Source of the DNA: Burkholderiales bacterium C2
GTDB lineage: Bacteria; Pseudomonadota; Gammaproteobacteria; Burkholderiales; Burkholderiaceae_C
Direction of reading: 5' to 3'
Assembly (NCBI GenBank): GCA_005503085.1
Contig: SCOI01000026.1
Span: 1-64,000, forward strand
DNA: 64,000 bases
The position numbers and the translations under genes were made by a program. Within the stretch, counting starts at the first letter, position 1. The number at the start of each line of letters is the position of its first letter. Shown here piece by piece: positions 24,484 through 32,326 of this stretch. The notes under the pieces were generated by a model. It did no database searches, was not told the origin of the DNA, and saw only the letters and a list, made by a program, of their open reading frames with translations.

Positions 24484-24711
24484 TGGAACAAGTCTGTGGA
24501 TAAGTCTTGAGCAAGTGAGCGCTTGTCCACAGCAATGTCTTGCGCAACCAAGTTGTTGTCGGCTGAGCCCGGCGCTGTCCCGGCTTCGGCGCACAGACTT
24601 TTGGTGCTGCTAAGTCTTTGAATTCAAAGCGACTTTGCCAGCTGTCCACAGCAGGCTGCCGGCTCTACTACGACTACCAAGTTAAAAGATCTAAATACAG
24701 GGATTGAAGAC
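24484..24711. other. Gene-free gap with DnaA boxes and DnaA-trio-like element (candidate origin part 2)
   Basis: This 228-base AT-richer gap between queE and the MazG-like gene has no gene. It holds a perfect DnaA box on the minus strand (TGTGGATAA, 24495-24503), TTGTCCACA (24523-24531) and CTGTCCACA (24642-24650). Exactly 14 bases after the last is CTACTACGACTACCA (from 24665), then an A-rich run up to the next gene's ribosome region. Its plan matches the gap before queD. Confidence 0.6.
24642..24699 (+). repeat. DnaA box plus trio element, copy 2
   Basis: CTGTCCACA, a 14-base GC-rich spacer, then CTA CTA CGA CTA CCA and AGTTAAAAGATCTAAATAC. It is the partner of 22443-22508, in the same orientation, 2.2 kb away. 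The spacer lengths are identical and the spacer sequences differ, which argues that the box-to-trio distance is under constraint. Confidence 0.65.
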
Positions 24712-25026
24712 ATGGACATCCGGAACCTGCAGCAGCGGCTGCGCCAGTTCGCCGCCGAGCGGCAGTGGCAGCCCTACCAGACGCCCAAGAACCTGGCGAT
24801 GGCCATGGTCGTGGAGGCTGCCGAATTGGTGGAGATCTTTCAGTGGATGACACCGGAAGAGTCGCAGACGATTGCGCAGGACCCGGCCAAGCTCGAGCAT
24901 CTGGGCGATGAAGTTGCCGATGTGATGCTCTACTTGCTGCAGATTGCCGATCACAGCGGCGTTGATATGGCGGCGGCGGTGGAACGCAAGCTGGCCAAGA
25001 ACGCCTTGAAGTACCCGCCGCCCTGA
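24712..25026 (+). CDS. MazG-like nucleotide pyrophosphohydrolase
   Basis: A 104-residue all-alpha NTP pyrophosphatase of the MazG/dCTPP1 type. The metal-binding EAAELVEIFQW (E-x-x-E) and DEVADVMLYLLQIAD (E-x-x-D) helices are intact. It should hydrolyse non-canonical or surplus dNTPs to the monophosphate, a house-cleaning role. The length fits single-domain members. It starts 12 bases after the trio element's A-rich run. Confidence 0.89.
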   Translation: MDIRNLQQRLRQFAAERQWQPYQTPKNLAMAMVVEAAELVEIFQWMTPEESQTIAQDPAKLEHLGDEVADVMLYLLQIADHSGVDMAAAVERKLAKNALKYPPP

Positions 25027-25047
25027 ACCTCTTCTTCTCGCAATCGC

Positions 25048-25713
25048 ATGCAGACCATCGCCGTCATCGACTTTGAAACCACCGGCCTCGGACCCGGCGC
25101 GGGCGGCCGCGCCACCGAGATCGCGGCGGTGCTGGTGCGCGACGGCGAGATCGTCGGCAGCTACCAGAGCCTGATGAACAGCGGCGCCTGGGTGCCGCCC
25201 TTCATTGAGCAGCTGACCGGCATCAGCAATGCGATGCTGGCCCAGGCGCCCGACTCGGCACGGGTGATGCGCGAGGTGGCCGAGTTCACGCGCGGCTGCC
25301 CGCTGGTGGCGCACAACGCCTCCTTCGATCGCGGCTTCTGGTTCCATGAGCTGGAGCGGGCCGGCTGCGAGCGCGACAGCGCCCATGAGTTCGCCTGCAC
25401 CGTGCTGCTGGCGCGCCGGCTCTATCCCGAGGCGCCGAACTGCAAGCTCGGCACGCTGGCCCAGTTCCATGCGCTGCCCGATATGGGCCGGGCCCACCGC
25501 GCGCTGGCCGATGCACAGACCACCGCCCATCTGCTGCTGCGCATGCAGGCCGATCTGGCGCAACGCTTTGCGCGCGAGCTCGGACCCTTGCGGGTCGAGC
25601 ACGCGCTGCTGGCGAGGCTGCAGCGCACGGCCAAGACGGCTTTGCAACGCTGTGTATCCGACTACGCCCGGCCGCAGCTGGCGGCGCGCAGTTCGGCACT
25701 GGCCGCGAACTGA
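25048..25713 (+). CDS. DnaQ-like 3'-5' exonuclease (DEDDh)
   Basis: A 221-residue exonuclease with the DEDDh acids: Exo I IDFETTG (D8, E10), Exo II LVAHNASFDRGFW (Asp) and Exo III HRALADAQTTAHLL (His and Asp). It is shorter than the polymerase III epsilon subunit and lacks its clamp-binding tail, so it is better viewed as a stand-alone proofreading or repair exonuclease. It follows the MazG-like gene by 21 bases and probably shares its transcript. Confidence 0.89.
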   Translation: MQTIAVIDFETTGLGPGAGGRATEIAAVLVRDGEIVGSYQSLMNSGAWVPPFIEQLTGISNAMLAQAPDSARVMREVAEFTRGCPLVAHNASFDRGFWFHELERAGCERDSAHEFACTVLLARRLYPEAPNCKLGTLAQFHALPDMGRAHRALADAQTTAHLLLRMQADLAQRFARELGPLRVEHALLARLQRTAKTALQRCVSDYARPQLAARSSALAAN

Positions 25714-25816
25714 CGGCAGAAAAAAACCCGCTGTCAAGCGCTCATCGCGGCGCTTTAGGGGCGCAAAATTCCGCCCTTCCGTTTTTGTTTGAGTTCCCAG
25801 AGTTCTATTCATTCGT

Positions 25817-26335
25817 ATGTCGAGTATTCAGGTCCGTCCGGCCACCCTGCGTGACGCCAAAGCCATTGCCGAAATCCATGTTGCAGCCTGGCAGGACGCG
25901 TACAAGGGGCTGCTGCCCGATGCCGCACTGGACGCGCTGTCGGTGCAGAAGCGCCAGGCCTTCTGGCGCGAGGCCATCGATCTTTGTGAGCCCCAGGTGC
26001 TGGTGGCCCATATCGACAACGAGGTGATGGGCTTTGTCGGCTTCGACCGCTCGCGCGACAAGGGCACGCCGTCGACCACCGGCGAGATCTGGGCCATCTA
26101 TGCCTCGCCGGTGCATTGGGAGAAGGGCGTTGGCCTGGCCCTGTGGGACGCGGCCCGCGACGGCCTGCAGGAAGAAGGCTGCACCAAGGTGACCTTGTGG
26201 ACCTGGCTGCGCAATGAGCGCGCACTGCGTTTCTTCGAGCTGGCCGGTTTCAAGCGCGAGCTCGGCAGCACCAAGACCACCGAGGTCAGCGGCGTGCGTC
26301 TGGAAGAGCTGCGCCTGCAACGCTCGCTGGTCTGA
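25817..26335 (+). CDS. GNAT family N-acetyltransferase
   Basis: A 172-residue GNAT protein. The N-terminus IQVRPATLRDAKAIAEIHVAAWQDAYKGLLPD is typical; the acetyl-CoA loop is WEKGVGLALWDAARDGL, and the C-terminal part TLWTWLRNERALRFFELAGFKRE is characteristic of the fold. Substrate unknown. A strong Rho-independent terminator follows. Confidence 0.89.
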   Translation: MSSIQVRPATLRDAKAIAEIHVAAWQDAYKGLLPDAALDALSVQKRQAFWREAIDLCEPQVLVAHIDNEVMGFVGFDRSRDKGTPSTTGEIWAIYASPVHWEKGVGLALWDAARDGLQEEGCTKVTLWTWLRNERALRFFELAGFKRELGSTKTTEVSGVRLEELRLQRSLV

Positions 26336-26355
26336 GACCCTACTCTCCGTTGATG

Positions 26356-26382
26356 AAGCGCCCTTCAAAGGGCGCTTTTTTT
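26356..26382 (+). terminator. Rho-independent terminator
   Basis: AAGCGCCCTT and AAGGGCGCTT pair as a 10-base perfect stem around a minimal loop (26356-26377), followed at once by a run of Ts to 26382. It lies 20 bases after the stop of the GNAT gene and should end that transcript. Confidence 0.9.
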
Positions 26383-26492
26383 CGTCCCTCCGATCACCCT
26401 TCCCAATCACAAGGGCCAGGTCTTGCCTACGCACTTTCCGCCGGTCGGAAAACGTTAAAGTAAGGGCCCCTTACTTTCCACAAGTCCTCCAA

Positions 26493-26867
26493 GTGCTGGC
26501 CAAGATCACCTCCAAGAACCAATTGACGCTGCCCAAGAGCGTGACCCAGGCCCTCGGGCCGGTGCAGTATTTCGAGGTGCAGGAGAAGGCCGGGCAAATC
26601 ATCCTGACCCCGGTGCGCATCCAGCGCGGCGACGCGCTGCGGGCCAAGCTGGCCGAACTGTCCATCGACGAAAAAACGCTGGATGCGGCGCTGGACTGGG
26701 CCCAGAAGGCAGCGGCAAAACCATTGAGTGCCAAAAAGACCGCAGTGGCCAAGAAACCAGCCGTCAAGAAGCTGGTGACGGCGCGCAAAACGACGGCGGC
26801 AAAAAAGCCATCGAGTGCTGCCAGGCCGGCCGTCAAAATAGTCAGCAAGCGCAAGACCGCGCGATGA
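26493..26867 (+). CDS. AbrB/SpoVT-type DNA-binding antitoxin with histone-H1-like Lys/Ala-rich tail
   Basis: 124 residues from a GTG at 26493. Residues 1-45 form a swapped-hairpin AbrB module (KITSKNQLTLPKSVTQALG then GQIILTPVRI). Residues ~70-124 are almost entirely Lys, Ala, Thr, Pro and Ser in repeats such as AAKPLSAKKTAVAKKPAVKK, like bacterial histone-H1/AlgP-type tails. Longer readings run back through the GNAT gene and are not credible. Its stop overlaps the start of the PIN gene (ATGA), as in a toxin-antitoxin operon. The tail is unusual for an antitoxin and suggests non-specific nucleic-acid binding. Confidence 0.78.
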   Translation: MLAKITSKNQLTLPKSVTQALGPVQYFEVQEKAGQIILTPVRIQRGDALRAKLAELSIDEKTLDAALDWAQKAAAKPLSAKKTAVAKKPAVKKLVTARKTTAAKKPSSAARPAVKIVSKRKTAR

Positions 26868-27325
26868 GCACCGCTCGCCGATTGGCCAAAGCGGTCGCCG
26901 CGCCGGCCGTGGTGTTCGACACCCGGCTGCTGCTGGGCGCCCTGGTGTCGGGCGATGCCCGTGCGCAGCGGCTGCGCCAGAGCTGGCAGCTCGGACGCTG
27001 CCAGGCCCTGGTTGATCCGGCCAGCGCACGGGCGCTGATGCTGGCGCTGGCCTGCCCGGTGCTGGGGCTGTCGCCGACGCAGCAGCATGAGTTGCTGGCC
27101 GACTATCTGCCCTATGCCCAGGTGCTGCCGGCCGAGGCGCCGGCAGCTGCCAGGACCGCGCGGCTGCCGGCCTTTGAGCAGCTCGCGCTGAGCCTGGCGC
27201 AGGGCGCGCGCGGCCGTGTTCTGGTCAGCGACAGCAGGGCGTTGCGGGCGCTTGTCGCACGTTCCGCCAAACCCGGTTTCAAGCTGCTGGGCAGCGAGGA
27301 ATTTTTGGCGGCGCTGAGGGTTTGA
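26864..27325 (+). CDS. PIN-domain protein of the COG1569 type, catalytic residues partly lost
   Basis: A 153-residue protein with the PIN order of strands: VVFDTRLLLGALVSG at the N-terminus, where DTN is usual, and VLVSDSRALRAL near the C-terminus. The first Asp is kept but Asn is Arg, and the region that should supply a conserved Glu (RALMLALACPVLGLS) has none. It is coupled to the AbrB gene by a 4-base overlap, so it is most likely the toxin of a pair, but nuclease activity is doubtful. Confidence 0.72.
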   Translation: MSTARRLAKAVAAPAVVFDTRLLLGALVSGDARAQRLRQSWQLGRCQALVDPASARALMLALACPVLGLSPTQQHELLADYLPYAQVLPAEAPAAARTARLPAFEQLALSLAQGARGRVLVSDSRALRALVARSAKPGFKLLGSEEFLAALRV

Positions 27326-27368
27326 CGGGGCGGCGGTGTCACACAAGCTCTGCTAGATTCGCCGACCG

Positions 27369-27587
27369 ATGAGCAACTTCGACCGATCAATTTCCAGTGG
27401 CATGTGGCGCGTGGTGTTCTATGAGCGCCGCGGCAACCGCGTACAGATGGACCGCACCGGTCCCTGGCTGCCCAACAAGAAGCTGGCCGAGCAATGGGCG
27501 CACTGGTTCGGCGAGCGCGGTCACCATGTGGCCCTGCAGGACCAGAGCGGCGGCATGGAGAAGGTCAGCCAGGGTTTGCCGGGCTGA
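27369..27587 (+). CDS. Small conserved hypothetical protein
   Basis: 72 residues beginning MSNFDRSISSGMWRVVFYERRGNRVQMDRTGPWLPN, with AEQWAHWFGERGHHV after it. Composition and codon use match the neighbours, and the frame is read in a gap of normal size, so it is probably real. It is rich in aromatic and basic residues with no signal peptide. I do not recognise a family or function. Confidence 0.6.
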   Translation: MSNFDRSISSGMWRVVFYERRGNRVQMDRTGPWLPNKKLAEQWAHWFGERGHHVALQDQSGGMEKVSQGLPG

Positions 27588-27594
27588 ATTTTCC

Positions 27595-28632
27595 TCAGGC
27601 GGCCGCCCGGTAGCCGCCGCGCTCCAGCGCCCAGCCCTCTGTGGCGGTCAGGCGCGGATGGCGCTGCACATGGACCGTGCTGAGCCGCTTGGCGGCGGCG
27701 CGCTGCACCAGCCTCTCGGCCTGGGTGGCGTTCAGCTGCAGCGCGAAACGGACCCAGCGCTTTTGCACCAGCGCATCGCTCCAGGCGTCTTCGAGCGCCC
27801 AGCGGATGTCCTGAGCCTCGGTCAGCGCACCGACCCGCAGCACCCGGGGTGCCAGCGCCATCAGGAAGCGGTTGAAGTCGGCGCGCAGCGCATCGCCCGG
27901 CAGCAAGGCCTCGATGCGCGCGAGGCGGGCGCTCCAGCCCGGTGTCGCGAGCTGGCGGGTCACCAGGGCCTGCAGCGCCTGGATCGGGTTGAACAGGCGC
28001 AGCCGGTTCGGCGGCAGCAGATGCAGCGGGATCGTCGCCGCTTCCTCATGGGACAGCTCGGTGACAAAGCTGCACAGCACCGCGACCCGCTGCCATTCGG
28101 CCGGGCCCAGGCCGGCGATGCGCTGGAAAGGGCCGTCATTGACACTGCCGGCGATCTCGTTTGCCTCGGCCCAGCCATGGGCGGCCTTGGCCGCATTGGC
28201 ACCGGCACTCATCATCGCCAGATTGCCGGCCGCGTAGCCGGCATCGTTGCGGACGCGGTCGATGGAGGCCTGGCCCAGCAGCGGCTGGCGCAGGATGGGG
28301 CAGTAGTCGACCGTGATCTGCTGCAGATAGTTGGGTGTGACTTGCACATCCTCGAAGCTGCGCCCGCGTGCCCAGGCATGGGTGCGCAGCTGCAGCCACA
28401 GCTGGGTGTGGCGGGAGGGCTTCAGCGTGCGGCGGCCGAAGGTGGCCGAGCCGGCCTGCCAGCCTTGCAGCAGCGGTGACTGGGCATACAGATGGGCGAC
28501 CGGCGGCGCCACCCCATGGTGGGCGAAATCCCAGCCCAGCTCGAAACCGAGGCTGGCATTGGCCGGCGCGGCCTGTTCGACGGGAAGGATGCCCAATTCC
28601 ATCTGGGCGGATGCTGCTGCGATCTGTGCCAT
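27595..28632 (-). CDS. HNH-nuclease-like hypothetical protein
   Basis: 345 residues from the ATG at 28632 (CGGAG upstream); a TTG 13 codons earlier is also in frame. The middle carries DYCPILRQPLLGQASIDRV and GYAAGNLAMMSAGANAAK. This resembles the treble-clef/HNH end pattern (S/L-D-R-x-x-x-x-x-GY-x-x-GN-x-x-x-S-x-x-AN-x-x-K) of HNH_5-like endonucleases. The usual first His is not obvious, so activity is uncertain. The C-terminal half is helical and unrecognised. It diverges from a WYL-type regulator 116 bases away, a typical setting for mobile or defence-related genes. Confidence 0.6.
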   Translation of the reverse strand: MAQIAAASAQMELGILPVEQAAPANASLGFELGWDFAHHGVAPPVAHLYAQSPLLQGWQAGSATFGRRTLKPSRHTQLWLQLRTHAWARGRSFEDVQVTPNYLQQITVDYCPILRQPLLGQASIDRVRNDAGYAAGNLAMMSAGANAAKAAHGWAEANEIAGSVNDGPFQRIAGLGPAEWQRVAVLCSFVTELSHEEAATIPLHLLPPNRLRLFNPIQALQALVTRQLATPGWSARLARIEALLPGDALRADFNRFLMALAPRVLRVGALTEAQDIRWALEDAWSDALVQKRWVRFALQLNATQAERLVQRAAAKRLSTVHVQRHPRLTATEGWALERGGYRAAA

Positions 28633-28748
28633 GAGGTGCTCCGGTTGCGGCTGCCATCGATTTGTCAGCAACCATGTGGCACAGTGTCTGACCTCACTGG
28701 CTCATGGGATGAGCCAGCAAAAAGAATCAGGGAAGGGATGGCGATCGC

Positions 28749-29726
28749 ATGGACAGGACCGAGCGCTTCTACAAAATCGAGCTGCTGATACGCGGCCGTG
28801 AATGTGTCAGTTTTGCGACTTTGCTGGAGGCGCTGGAGGTGTCGCCGGCGACCTTGAAACGCGATCTGCAGTATCTGCGTGAGCGCATGGATGCGCCGAT
28901 CGAGTACGACGCGCTGGCCAATGGCTACCGTTTCGGCCAGCAATGGCGCGGCCAGCAGCATGAGCTGCCGGGGGTCTGGTTCAACGAGAAGGAGCTGCAT
29001 GCGCTGCTGACCATGCACCAGCTGCTCTCCGGGCTGGACGAGAACGGCATCCTGAGCCGGCATCTGCAGCCGATGTTCGACAAGCTGACCGGCATGCTGG
29101 GCACCGATGCGGCCGAGGCCAAGGAGATGACGCGGCGCGTCAAGCTGATCAGCACCGCACGCCGGCGCGTGGCCAGCGAGTATTTCGAGACGGTGGGCAG
29201 CGCCGTGGTGCAGCGCCAGAAGCTGCGCATCAGCTATCGCAAGCGCGGCAAGGGCGGCGGCACGGTGGGCTCGCGGGTGGTGTCGCCGCAGCGCCTGGTG
29301 CATTACCGCAACACCTGGTATCTGGATGCCTGGTGTCATCAGAGCGAGGGCCTGCGCCGCTTTGCGCTGGACGCGATGGAGGCTGCCGAGCTGATGGACG
29401 AGAAGGCCAAGCCGGTGGCGCTGAAGGCGCTGGAGAGCGAGCTGGACCAGGGCTACGGCATTTTTGCCGGTGGCCAGACCCAACAGGCGAGGCTGGTGTT
29501 CAGCGCCGAGGCGGCGGCCTGGGTCTCACGCGAGGAGTGGCACGCCAGCCAGCAAAGCGAGTGGCTGGCGGACGGGCGCTGGCAGCTGGAGGTGCCGTAT
29601 GTGGATGCCACCGAGCTGCTGATGGATCTGCTGCGCCACGCCGGCCAGGTCGAGGTGCTGGCGCCGCCGGCGCTGCGCCAGGCCTATGCGAAGCGGCTCA
29701 GGGAGGCGGCGGCTCAGCTGGATTGA
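28749..29726 (+). CDS. WYL-domain transcriptional regulator
   Basis: A 325-residue protein. An N-terminal HTH (RFYKIELLIRGRECVSFATLLEALEVSPATLKRDLQYLRE, shown in parts: FATLLEALEVSPATLKRDL) is followed by a WYL domain whose name motif appears as RNTWYLDAWCH, with RRFALDAME, then a WCX-like C-terminal domain. WYL regulators bind ligands or single-stranded DNA and often control phage-defence or DNA-repair genes. The divergent HNH-like gene is the natural target. The end overlaps the convergent adenosyltransferase by 13 bases. Confidence 0.88.
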   Translation: MDRTERFYKIELLIRGRECVSFATLLEALEVSPATLKRDLQYLRERMDAPIEYDALANGYRFGQQWRGQQHELPGVWFNEKELHALLTMHQLLSGLDENGILSRHLQPMFDKLTGMLGTDAAEAKEMTRRVKLISTARRRVASEYFETVGSAVVQRQKLRISYRKRGKGGGTVGSRVVSPQRLVHYRNTWYLDAWCHQSEGLRRFALDAMEAAELMDEKAKPVALKALESELDQGYGIFAGGQTQQARLVFSAEAAAWVSREEWHASQQSEWLADGRWQLEVPYVDATELLMDLLRHAGQVEVLAPPALRQAYAKRLREAAAQLD

Positions 29727-30301
29727 TCGGCGTCCTGGCGCTTCAGGCGCTCGCTGTGCCAGTAGACATCGTCGCCGCCCAGCCCGTCGAGGTTGGCACG
29801 GTTCAGCACGCGGGCCAGCACGAAGAGCAGATCGGACAGGCGATTCAGGTACTGGCGCGGCGCGGCATTGATGCTTTCCTGCGCGGCCAGCGTGACGACG
29901 GCACGCTCGGCGCGGCGGGCCACGGTGCGGCAGACATGGGCGATCGCGGCGCTGCGCGTACCCGCCGGCAGGATGAACTCCTTCAGCCGGGGCAGGGCGG
30001 CGTTGTAGTGGGCCAGCGCCTCGTCCAGGCGCAGCACGGCATCCATCTTCAAGAGCTCGTAGCCGGGCATGCAGAGCTCGCCGCCGAGATTGAAGAGCTC
30101 ATGCTGAATCGTGATCAGCAGCTCGCGAACATCGCCGGGCAGCGGCTCGGCCAGCAGCACGCCGATCTGCGAATTCAGCTCGTCGACATCGCCCATGGCC
30201 TGCACACGCAGATGGTCCTTGGGCACGCGGCTGCCATCACCCAGGCCGGTGGTGCCGTCGTCGCCGGTGCGGGTTGCGATTTGAGAGAGTCGGTTGGCCA
30301 T
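29714..30301 (-). CDS. Cob(I)alamin adenosyltransferase, PduO type
   Basis: A 195-residue PduO-type ATP:cob(I)alamin adenosyltransferase, which makes adenosylcobalamin. The N-terminal ATP-binding segment ATRTGDDGTTGLGDGSRVPK is followed by MGDVDELNSQIG. FILPAGTRSAAIAHVCRTVARRAER and the late LNRLSDLLFVLAR complete the family pattern. The length is typical. It is a single gene. Confidence 0.93.
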   Translation of the reverse strand: MANRLSQIATRTGDDGTTGLGDGSRVPKDHLRVQAMGDVDELNSQIGVLLAEPLPGDVRELLITIQHELFNLGGELCMPGYELLKMDAVLRLDEALAHYNAALPRLKEFILPAGTRSAAIAHVCRTVARRAERAVVTLAAQESINAAPRQYLNRLSDLLFVLARVLNRANLDGLGGDDVYWHSERLKRQDADQSS

Positions 30302-30361
30302 GGGGCTTGATGTCTGCGGGTCTTGGGAAGACCCGCATCTTGCCCGAGTTCGGCCTTGGGG

Positions 30362-30604
30362 TCAGCCGCGCCGGCCGCTACGGTGGAAGTCAGGTTTGTG
30401 GGCGGCGGCCGGGCTGCGATGCGGCAGGTGGCCGGACCGGCCCTGATAGGGGCCGTGGGCGGAGTCGGCCGGCGGCAGGGCGCTGCCCTTGTTGCCGAGC
30501 TTGAGCCACTCGCGCCAGATCAGGCCCATCAGATCGAAGCGCAGCGCGCCGATCACGGCCAGCAGCAGGACGAGCAACAAGAGCAGGCTGGCGGGATCCG
30601 ACAT
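30362..30604 (-). CDS. Small membrane protein, hypothetical
   Basis: 80 residues from an ATG at 30604 preceded by AAGGAGATC. One hydrophobic helix (SLLLLLVLLLAVIGALRF, residues 6-23) is followed by GLIWREWLKLGNKGSALPP and a His/Pro/Arg-rich tail. The excellent ribosome site supports a real gene. It lies between FadL and the adenosyltransferase on the same strand; no function is apparent. Confidence 0.6.
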   Translation of the reverse strand: MSDPASLLLLLVLLLAVIGALRFDLMGLIWREWLKLGNKGSALPPADSAHGPYQGRSGHLPHRSPAAAHKPDFHRSGRRG

Positions 30605-30682
30605 GGCCGATCTCCTTCATCAGGAACAGGCCTCTATGGTGGCACCGGCCGGCCTTGGGGGCAAGCCGGCGCCGACCTGGGT

Positions 30683-32185
30683 TCAGAACTGATGGTTGTA
30701 CTGCAGGCCGAACAGGACCGAGCTCAGCTGATAGCGGCCGCGCAGCGTGGCGCAGCTGGAGGTATTGCCGGCCGTGTTGCAGACGGCCGAGCCGACCGCA
30801 TTGCGCTGGCCGCCGTTGTCGAACATATCGATCTGGCTGTCGGCCACATGGATATAGCTCATCGCGAAGTCCACCGAGCGCTTGTTGTCGAGCTTCCAGT
30901 TGAAGCCCCCGGACAGCCAGGTGCGATCGTTGTCCGGGATCGACGGGGTGCGGCGCGCGGCGGTCACCGGCGACTGGTCGAAGGCCACGCCAGCGCGCAG
31001 GGCCAGCGCATCGCTCCATTTGTAGTTGACGCCCAGCGAGGCACGCACCGTGTCTTCCCAGCGCTGCGGCGTGGTCGAGTCGGGCAGGTTGTTGGCGAAA
31101 TCGATGCGCAGCTCCTGGAAGCGCGAATGCTTGGTCAGCGTCACATCACCCATCACCGCGAACTTCTTGTCCTGCTCCTTGTAGAAGGAGAAGGACAGCG
31201 ATTCCGGCGTGTTCACCTTCAGGCGCGCATCGCTGTCGGTATAGAGGCCGACCAGGCGCTGCTGCACCTGGGTGCCGGCGCCGGGCAGGGCAGCGTTCAG
31301 CAGCGCACCCAGATTGCCGGCGGGGGTCTGCACCTGCCATTGCGATTCGCCCTTGAGCTGGTGCTTGATGCGCGAGCGATAGGCGATGCCGAAACGCGTG
31401 CTCTCGTCATAGTGATACATCAGGCCCAGATTGAAGCCGAACCCCCAGTCCTTGCCCTCGACATCGACCCGGCCTGAATAGGTCGGATTGCCGGAGACCT
31501 GCTTGATCAGCCCGCCCAGCTGGTTGATCACCGCGGCGCGCACCACGTCCAGCGGCACGCCCGGCGCCGCATTCGCGGCCACCTGCTGCTCGATCACCAG
31601 ATTCATCGCGCCCGAGCCGAAGTCGGCGGCCTTGGACAGCTTGCCCTCGATGTGCTGGGCCGTCAGGCCGGCACCCAGGCTCAGCTTCTCATTGAGCTTG
31701 AAAGCGATCGAGGGGTTGAAGGCCAGGGTCTTCAGCTCGGTGCCGATGCTGTTGTAGCGGCCGGTCCAGTCGGTCGAATACTCGCTCTTGGAGCCGAAGG
31801 GCACGAAGATGCCCAGGCCCAGGCTGAGACGGTCCGAATACTTGTGGGTGAAGTAGCCATGGGGCACGGCCGTGGCCTCGACGAACTTGCCGCCGTTGCT
31901 GCCGCTGATGGGCAGGCCCAGCGAGGTGATGCTGCCCTGGTCCTTGAATTTGCCCTCGGGCACGACGACATTGAGCACGCCGCTGGCGCGGGTGCCATCC
32001 AGGCGGGTCATGCCGGCCGGGTTGTAGAACACAACCGTGGCGTCGCCGGCTTCGGCGGCGTTGGCATTGGCCGTGCCCTGGGCCGAGGCCGACTGCGAGC
32101 CGAAGTGATAGCCCGAGGCCATCACGGAGGAAGCGCTCAGTGCGGACAGCAGACCGAGCAACAGGGGAGTGGGGGCGAATCGCAT
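30683..32185 (-). CDS. FadL/OmpP1/TodX family outer-membrane transporter
   Basis: A 500-residue outer-membrane beta-barrel with a signal peptide (LLLGLLSALSASSVMA). The mature N-terminus is GYHFGSQSASAQGTANANAAEAGDATVVFYNPAGMTRLDGT, shown in its key parts as the NPAGMTRL hatch motif. The alternating barrel strands end in a C-terminal Phe (LQYNHQF). The family imports long-chain fatty acids and other hydrophobic compounds. It diverges from the acylase lipoprotein gene at 32327, which may release the fatty acids it takes up. Confidence 0.9.
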   Translation of the reverse strand: MRFAPTPLLLGLLSALSASSVMASGYHFGSQSASAQGTANANAAEAGDATVVFYNPAGMTRLDGTRASGVLNVVVPEGKFKDQGSITSLGLPISGSNGGKFVEATAVPHGYFTHKYSDRLSLGLGIFVPFGSKSEYSTDWTGRYNSIGTELKTLAFNPSIAFKLNEKLSLGAGLTAQHIEGKLSKAADFGSGAMNLVIEQQVAANAAPGVPLDVVRAAVINQLGGLIKQVSGNPTYSGRVDVEGKDWGFGFNLGLMYHYDESTRFGIAYRSRIKHQLKGESQWQVQTPAGNLGALLNAALPGAGTQVQQRLVGLYTDSDARLKVNTPESLSFSFYKEQDKKFAVMGDVTLTKHSRFQELRIDFANNLPDSTTPQRWEDTVRASLGVNYKWSDALALRAGVAFDQSPVTAARRTPSIPDNDRTWLSGGFNWKLDNKRSVDFAMSYIHVADSQIDMFDNGGQRNAVGSAVCNTAGNTSSCATLRGRYQLSSVLFGLQYNHQF

Positions 32186-32326
32186 GCGGTCTCCGTATGT
32201 TTTGAGGGTAGGCCGGGTAGCTGGCCTTTTGCATTTGATGATAGCCTGCCTGACGTATACGGAAGCCCGCTCTGCGTTACGGCTCGCACAGGCCGTTGTC
32301 GCGATAAAACACTAAGGAGACACCCG

